A program made the position numbers and the translations under genes. Positions 6,899 to 11,643 of a stretch of DNA of 11,643 nucleotides are shown piece by piece. Position 1 is the stretch's first letter, and the number at the start of each line of letters is the position of its first letter. This DNA comes from Kiritimatiellia bacterium. Its GTDB lineage: Bacteria > Verrucomicrobiota > Kiritimatiellia > RFP12 > UBA1067. The stretch lies in NCBI GenBank assembly GCA_016302985.1, contig JAEDMN010000090.1:1-11643 (forward strand), written 5' to 3'. The notes beneath the pieces were generated by a model. It worked only from the letters and a program-made list of their open reading frames with translations, had not been told where the DNA came from and made no database searches.

Positions 6899-8293
6899 AT
6901 GAAGAGACTGATCATCGCCCTCGCGCTGGCGGCGGCCGGCCTGCAGATTCAGGCCGCGCCGCGGATGCGCTACGACCGCTGGTTCAACCACTACCATGAT
7001 TCGGTGGTGTACAAGACCTTCATGAAGAGCAAGGGGGCCGCGCCGGACACGACGCTCGACCAGGCCCTCGCGCTCATCCGCAGGATCCACGACTACTCGG
7101 GCGGACTGCACCAGGTCGTCTACCTCGTCGGCTGGCAGTTCGACGGGCATGACTCGAAATACCCGGACTGGAGCGAGGTGGGGCCGCAGTGCCGGTCCTC
7201 CCTCTCGGACGATCCGCTGACCTCCCTGCGGCTGGCGATGCAGGAGGCGCGCAAGTACAACGCCGACCTGAGCCTGCACGTCAACATGAACGACGCCTAC
7301 ACGAACGCGCCCTCGTGGAAGACGTACGAGGCGAACGACCTCTTCTGCCGGCACAAGGACGGCGGCATCGTGCGCGGCGGACAGTGGGGGGGCGAGTGGT
7401 CCTACCGCATCTCGCACGTGAAGGAGTTCCGGAAGGGCTTCGCGCAGAAGCGCATCCTCGGCCTGCTGGAGATGCTGCCGGACCTGAAGCGGTCCGGCAC
7501 GATCCACATCGACGCGCTGTTCGGGCAGAAGTCCGACTACGAGGGCGTCTCCGCGCTTGACGACTTCAGGGCCATCGTCGACATCGTCGACTTCTGGCAC
7601 GCGCAGGGCGTCGACGTGACGACGGAGTTCCTCGGCAGGCGCGACCAGGTGGGCGTCTTCCCGATGTGCTACCACCTGAACATGGACGAGCAGATGCACC
7701 TCGAGATCCCGCCGGAGGTGCTCTGCGGCGGCGACGACGCCTGGAACACCCGTCACGGCAGCGACTACTACGACAACCGGCGGGCGTGGATGGGCGTCGT
7801 GCCGACGCCCGGCTCCGCCTACGAGGAGGCGTGGGGCGTCGGCTCGACGCGGGGCGACCTCAACGGCGGCCTGCTGCGCGATCCGCACGGCCTTGTCGCG
7901 CGCCTGTTCCGGACGGCGTTCCTCTTCTGCTACTACAACCGGTCGCGCGCCGTGCGCCACTGGGCGGACGCGGAGCACTACGTGGTCGAGCGCGCGGACG
8001 GCGTGGTGGCGGATGTCCGGAAGGCGGACCGCCATCTGACGGTGACGGACAACGGGCGGCTCGTCCTCGACGGGGGCGACTGCCTGCTGGACCTGCCGCA
8101 CGGCGGCGGCACGCTGCTGGCCTTTTCGGAGAAGGGGTGCGACCGCGTCTTCACGCTGCCGAAGGCGCATGCGGACGCGAAGCTTCTGAAGGGGACGCGC
8201 TGGCCCGAGGGAACGGCTGTCGAGCTGTCGGTCGTGGACGGCCAGGTGAAGGTCGTGCTGCCGGCGCGCAGTTCCCTGACGCTGCGGCGCTGA
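6899..8293 (+). CDS. Secreted GH101-like glycoside hydrolase (endo-alpha-N-acetylgalactosaminidase family)
   Basis: A 464-residue secreted enzyme with a signal peptide (MKRLIIALALAAAGLQIQA, cleavage before AP at about 20). The central region resembles the catalytic (beta/alpha) barrel of GH101, which releases Gal-beta-1,3-GalNAc from Ser/Thr of mucin-type glycoproteins. Supporting landmarks: YLVGWQFDGHDSKYPDW (75-91), like the family's GHDS substrate loop; EARKYNADLSLHVNMNDAY (116-134), the barrel strand with HVN; IHIDALFG (202-209), with D205 as candidate nucleophile; and VTTEFLG (240-246), with E243 as candidate acid/base. A C-terminal beta-rich domain (about 360-464) follows. Canonical GH101 enzymes are far longer, with many accessory domains; this is close to a bare catalytic core, as in some PVC homologues. 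Recognition is from memory of motifs, so a related uncharacterised family is possible. No strong ribosome site precedes the ATG; coupling to the upstream peptidase gene (7-base gap) is likely. Confidence 0.75.
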   Translation: MKRLIIALALAAAGLQIQAAPRMRYDRWFNHYHDSVVYKTFMKSKGAAPDTTLDQALALIRRIHDYSGGLHQVVYLVGWQFDGHDSKYPDWSEVGPQCRSSLSDDPLTSLRLAMQEARKYNADLSLHVNMNDAYTNAPSWKTYEANDLFCRHKDGGIVRGGQWGGEWSYRISHVKEFRKGFAQKRILGLLEMLPDLKRSGTIHIDALFGQKSDYEGVSALDDFRAIVDIVDFWHAQGVDVTTEFLGRRDQVGVFPMCYHLNMDEQMHLEIPPEVLCGGDDAWNTRHGSDYYDNRRAWMGVVPTPGSAYEEAWGVGSTRGDLNGGLLRDPHGLVARLFRTAFLFCYYNRSRAVRHWADAEHYVVERADGVVADVRKADRHLTVTDNGRLVLDGGDCLLDLPHGGGTLLAFSEKGCDRVFTLPKAHADAKLLKGTRWPEGTAVELSVVDGQVKVVLPARSSLTLRR

Positions 8294-8309
8294 AGTGTTT
8301 TCGGGATGC

Positions 8310-8316
8310 AAGGAAG
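8310..8316 (+). promoter_or_regulatory. Ribosome binding site deciding the start of the double FAD protein
   Basis: AAGGAAG lies 7 bases before the ATG at 8324. An earlier in-frame ATG at 8306 lacks such a site and would add six residues (MQGSKP) in front of the signal peptide, so I take 8324 as the start. Confidence 0.6.
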
Positions 8317-8323
8317 TAAGCCG

Positions 8324-11300
8324 ATGACGAGAAGTCTGCTGTTCTGCGCGGCGCTGGGCGCCTGCGCCGCGGTGTGCGGGAGCGTGGTTGTCGAGTCCGC
8401 CCGGGACATCCCCGTGGTGCAGGACGTCGACGTGGTCGTCGTGGGCGGCACGTCCGCCGGCGTGACGGCGGCCGTCGCGGCGAAGGAGGCGGGGGCGAGC
8501 GTCTATCTCGTGGCGCCGCGTCCATACCTGGGCGAGGACATCGCCGGCACGCTGCGGCTCGCGCTCGAATCGGGCGAGGTCCCGGAGACGGCGCTCGCGA
8601 AGGAGATCTGGCTGGACACCGCGGAGAGCCTGCCGTTCACGTACAAGGCGGAGGCGAAGTCCGTCGCCCCGCACGAGGACAAGGGCGGGCTGCTGAACGA
8701 CGGCAGGACCGACGACGTCGTGCACGGCAGCGTGCAGTTCAACGACGAGAAGGCGAAGTTCAACCTCCAGCTGGACCGTCCGCGCTACGTGGAGTCCGTC
8801 GAGCTGGTCAGCTACGTGCGGAAGGACGACTTCGCGGTGGGGAGCGCGCGGCTGGTGACGTCGCTGGACGGGAAGAAGTGGACGCCGGCGCAGAATCTCG
8901 AGAAGCTGCCGTCCGCGGGCGGGCAGGAGATCGTCCGCTGGCAGGCGCGCATCGGCCGCGAGATCCGCGGCGTCGGCCTCGCTGCCTTCCGCCGCGCGGA
9001 CGCGAAGCGGATGCTGCTGGGCGAGATCGTCGTGAGGGGGAAGGCCGACGCGCCGCGGGTGCGCGTGCCGACGCCGATCCAGGTGAAGCAGGCCTTCGAC
9101 CGCGCGCTGCTGACGAACGGCGTGGAGTTTCTCACGGGCTCCTACGTGACCGACGTGCTGAAGGACGGGAAGGGCGCGGTCGCGGGCGTCGTCATCGCGA
9201 ACCGGAGCGGACGCCAGGCGGTCCGCGCGAAGGCGGTCGTGGACGCGACGGAGCGCGCGACGGCCGCGCGGCTCGCGGGCGTGCCGTTCACGCCGTATCC
9301 GAAGGGCGTCCAGACGTTCACGCGCATCGTGATCAGCGGCGAGGAGCCGAAGGCGGAGGGACTGACGGCGCGGGCGCTGGCGGGCGCATACGACGTGGGC
9401 GTCCAGTGGTCGCCGAAGGGGCGGAAGATCAACGGCCGCGCGTGGGCATGCACGCTGGAGATCCCGATGGCGGACGGGTCGTTCGCGTCCTTCGCCGAGG
9501 CGGAGCAGATCGCGCGCGACCGCACGTTCACGAAGGCGCAGCTCGAGGCGGCGGACACGCTCTTCCAGGTGCCGCCGGACCGCGCGACGGGCGACGTGCC
9601 GCATGTCTTCGTGCTCGGCGGCTGCGCGGGGCTGACGGCGGCCGAGCTGCGTCCGCTCGCCTTCATGGCGAAGGGCGCGGAGGTCGGTCGCCGCGCCGCG
9701 GCGGACGCGAAGGAACGGATCGTTTCCGGTGCCGTGACGCGTCCGGGCGACGGGGCGCGGGCGGCCGCGGACGGATTCGAGGTCCGCGAGGCGCTGAACG
9801 GCCTGCGTCCCTTCGACGAGGGGCTGCCGGCGGTTCGGTCCGAGGCGCACGGCCTGCCGGTGCTCGGAACCTACGACGTTGTCGTGGTCGGGGGCGGCAC
9901 GGGCGGCGCGCCCGCGGGCGTGGGCGCGTCCCGGAAGGGCGCGAAGACGCTGCTCGTCGAGTACCTGTATGGACTTGGCGGCGTGGGCACGCTCGGCATG
10001 ATCGGCAAGTACTGGTACGGCAACGCGGTGGGCTTCACGGCGGAGCACGACCGGGAGGTCGCGGCGCTGGGCGCGGAGGTGCGGGCGTGCGGCAAGCGCG
10101 AGACGTGGCGCACCGAGAACCGCCGCGCGGGCACGACGCTCTGGTTCGGGACGATGGCGTGCGGCGCCGTCGTGCGGAACGGCCGCGTGGCCGGTGTCGT
10201 CGTGGCGACGCCGCTGGGACGCGGCGTGGTGCTCGCGGGCAACGTCGTGGACGCGACGGGCAACTCGGACGTCGCGGCGGCGGCGGGCGCGCGCTGCCGG
10301 TACGTCGGCGCGGGCGAGATCGCGCTGCAGGGCGCAGGCCTCTCGGAGAAGCGGCTCGGGTCCTCCTACATCAACAGCGACTGGGGCTACGTGAACGACT
10401 CGGACGCCTTCGACCTCGCGCTCTTCAGTCTGCGCGGGCGCCTCGGCGCGGGCCGCGTGTGGGACGTCTCGCAGGTCGTCGAGACGCGCGAGCGCCGCAG
10501 CATCGTCGGCGCGGGCACGGTGACGCCGCTCGACATCCTCAACCGCCGCACGTTCCCGGACACGATCGTGCAGGGCCGCAGCGACTTCGACAGCCACGGA
10601 CCCTCCGTGGACGACGTCTGCTACGTCAGCGAGACGGTCACGAACAAGGTCTTCTGGGCGAACATGCCCTACCGGTCGCTGATTCCCGAGAAGCTGGACG
10701 GCATCGCGGTCGCGGGCATCGGCATCAGCGTGCACCGCGACGCGCTGCCGCTGCTGCGCATGCAGCCCGAGGTGCAGAACGCCGGCTACGCGGCGGGCGT
10801 CGCGGCGGCGATGGCGTGCCGGTCCGGGAAGGAGCTGCGCGACATCGACGTGAAGGCGCTCCAGCGCCACCTCGTCGACATCGGGACCATCCCGGCGGAG
10901 GTTCTCGACTGGACCGACAACGCGCGCGTGGACGATGAGACGTGGCTCGCCGCGGTGAAGAACCTCGGGGACGGCTACCGCAACGTGCACGTCGTGCTGG
11001 CGGACCGCGAACGGGCCCTGCCCGCGCTGCGCGACGCCTACGCGAAGGCGACGGTGCCGAGCGCGAAGCTCGTCTACGCGCACGTGCTGGGCATCCTCGG
11101 CGACGCGACGGGCGCGGAGACGCTCGCACGCCAGGTCGACGGACGCGATCCGGCGATCCGCCTCAACCCGAAGGGCCTGCCGGCCTTCGGCCGCCGGATG
11201 TCCGAGCGGGACAGCTTCATCGTCGGCCTCGGGCGCACGAGGAGTCCGCTCGCCGTGCAGCCGCTCCTGGCCGAGCTCGCGAAGGTCGACGGCCGGACGC

Positions 11301-11620
11301 GCGGGCCGAGCGTGCGCGCCCTCGCCCTCGCCTGCGAGCAGATGGCCGACCCCGCTTTCGCCCCCGCGCTCGCGGCGGCGCTGAAGAAGGACGGCATGCA
11401 CGGCTGGGCGCGTCCCGGCGCCGCGGCCGCGACGCCCGCGGGCGGCTTCTGCTCGAGCCCCGAGAGCGGCCGCTGCGTCCGCGAGCTCAACCTCGCCCGC
11501 GCGCTCCTCGCCTGCGGCGACTGCGACGGCCTCGCGCGGAAGACGCTCGAGGCGTACGCGCAGGACGGCCGCGGCGTCTTCGCCCTCCACGCCCGCGAGG
11601 TGCTGAAGGCGGCCCGGTAG
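8324..11620 (+). CDS. Secreted tandem FAD-dependent oxidoreductase with discoidin-like insert and helical-repeat tail
   Basis: A 1098-residue exported protein about twice the length of a usual secreted FAD_oxidored (PF12831-type) enzyme. Residues count from the ATG at 8324. The signal peptide is MTRSLLFCAALGACAAVCG; LGAC (11-14) could be a weak lipobox. FAD half one starts with VVVVGGTSAG (37-46), carries VVDATERATAARLAG (305-319) and ends with HVFVLGGCAGLTAAELRP (427-444). It is interrupted at about 132-239 by a beta-rich segment containing SLDGKKW, like a discoidin module. FAD half two starts with VVVVGGGTGG (519-528) plus LLVE (543-546), carries NVVDATGNSD (640-649) and GIAVAGIGISVHRDA (793-807). 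From about 870 to the end is an Ala/Leu-rich, HEAT-like helical region with a Cys cluster (1043, 1051, 1064, 1067). The role is probably oxidation of a sugar or other small substrate outside the cytoplasm; substrate and electron acceptor are unknown. Half one lacks the acidic residue that usually binds the FAD ribose. It follows the GH101-like gene after about 30 bases. Confidence 0.9.
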   Translation: MTRSLLFCAALGACAAVCGSVVVESARDIPVVQDVDVVVVGGTSAGVTAAVAAKEAGASVYLVAPRPYLGEDIAGTLRLALESGEVPETALAKEIWLDTAESLPFTYKAEAKSVAPHEDKGGLLNDGRTDDVVHGSVQFNDEKAKFNLQLDRPRYVESVELVSYVRKDDFAVGSARLVTSLDGKKWTPAQNLEKLPSAGGQEIVRWQARIGREIRGVGLAAFRRADAKRMLLGEIVVRGKADAPRVRVPTPIQVKQAFDRALLTNGVEFLTGSYVTDVLKDGKGAVAGVVIANRSGRQAVRAKAVVDATERATAARLAGVPFTPYPKGVQTFTRIVISGEEPKAEGLTARALAGAYDVGVQWSPKGRKINGRAWACTLEIPMADGSFASFAEAEQIARDRTFTKAQLEAADTLFQVPPDRATGDVPHVFVLGGCAGLTAAELRPLAFMAKGAEVGRRAAADAKERIVSGAVTRPGDGARAAADGFEVREALNGLRPFDEGLPAVRSEAHGLPVLGTYDVVVVGGGTGGAPAGVGASRKGAKTLLVEYLYGLGGVGTLGMIGKYWYGNAVGFTAEHDREVAALGAEVRACGKRETWRTENRRAGTTLWFGTMACGAVVRNGRVAGVVVATPLGRGVVLAGNVVDATGNSDVAAAAGARCRYVGAGEIALQGAGLSEKRLGSSYINSDWGYVNDSDAFDLALFSLRGRLGAGRVWDVSQVVETRERRSIVGAGTVTPLDILNRRTFPDTIVQGRSDFDSHGPSVDDVCYVSETVTNKVFWANMPYRSLIPEKLDGIAVAGIGISVHRDALPLLRMQPEVQNAGYAAGVAAAMACRSGKELRDIDVKALQRHLVDIGTIPAEVLDWTDNARVDDETWLAAVKNLGDGYRNVHVVLADRERALPALRDAYAKATVPSAKLVYAHVLGILGDATGAETLARQVDGRDPAIRLNPKGLPAFGRRMSERDSFIVGLGRTRSPLAVQPLLAELAKVDGRTRGPSVRALALACEQMADPAFAPALAAALKKDGMHGWARPGAAAATPAGGFCSSPESGRCVRELNLARALLACGDCDGLARKTLEAYAQDGRGVFALHAREVLKAAR

Positions 11621-11629
11621 GGGGCCGTC
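11608..11629 (+). terminator. Possible hairpin across the last stop codon
   Basis: GGCGGCCC (11608-11615) can pair with GGGCCGTC (11622-11629) in an 8-pair stem with one G-U pair and a 6-base loop containing the TAG stop at 11618-11620. No T-rich run follows, so it is not a classic intrinsic terminator, and short GC stems arise easily by chance in DNA this GC-rich. The 23 bases after the stop show no start of another gene. Confidence 0.22.
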
Positions 11630-11643
11630 AGAGATTCCGCAAT

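Noticed and set aside
8306..8323. Earlier in-frame ATG for the FAD protein
   Set aside because: It has no good ribosome site, puts six polar residues before the signal peptide, and would place the AAGGAAG site inside the coding region.
8374..10938. An 854-codon + strand frame overlapping the double FAD gene
   Set aside because: An out-of-frame shadow, extremely rich in Arg and Gly, while the other frame shows two FAD domains.
6809..11590. A 1593-codon open frame on the - strand opposite the GH101-like and FAD genes
   Set aside because: Its translation is Arg/Ala/His-rich low-complexity sequence with no recognisable motif. Long antisense frames are expected where G/C-rich third positions remove stop codons, and the + strand genes here have clear domains.

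Overview
The window is a dense, high-GC stretch of bacterial DNA with a strong preference for G or C at third codon positions. All seven genes I can support lie on the + strand. The gaps between them run from a 4-base overlap to about 30 bases, so the whole window reads as one operon or part of one. I see no tRNA, rRNA, CRISPR array, insertion sequence or transposase, and no non-coding stretch longer than about 30 bases. Gene content and style point to the PVC superphylum, most likely a Kiritimatiellota/Verrucomicrobiota-type gut or sediment polysaccharide degrader. The style is Tat-exported Gfo/Idh/MocA oxidoreductases, DUF1080 proteins, secreted FAD-dependent oxidoreductases, and huge discoidin/autotransporter-repeat surface proteins. 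This assignment is inference from gene families, not from a marker gene.

Layout: (1) 2-2953, the C-terminal part of a large secreted beta-rich protein with three discoidin-like modules and autotransporter-associated strand repeats; its start lies upstream of the window. (2) 2961-3197, a small secreted protein of unknown function. (3) 3205-4539, a Tat-exported Gfo/Idh/MocA-type NAD(P)-dependent oxidoreductase. (4) 4536-5699, a DUF1080 (3-keto-disaccharide hydrolase-like) protein overlapping gene 3 by 4 bases. (5) 5704-6891, a Tat-exported M14-type zinc carboxypeptidase-like enzyme. (6) 6899-8293, a secreted compact glycoside hydrolase resembling the GH101 catalytic domain (endo-alpha-N-acetylgalactosaminidase). 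(7) 8324-11620, a very large secreted protein with two tandem FAD-dependent oxidoreductase halves, a discoidin-like insert and a helical-repeat C-terminus.

Working model (inference): every complete product carries an export signal, so the operon encodes a set of extracytoplasmic enzymes. A GH101-like hydrolase plus an M14-type peptidase suggests an O-glycosylated protein such as mucin as substrate. The Gfo/Idh/MocA plus DUF1080 pair matches the known oxidise-then-cleave route through 3-keto-glycosides. The double FAD protein could supply further sugar oxidation or recycle electrons. Combined on one transcript, these could form an oxidative glycopeptide-dismantling pathway. The most unusual parts are the double FAD fusion and the co-occurrence of hydrolytic and oxidative glycan-cleaving enzymes with a peptidase.
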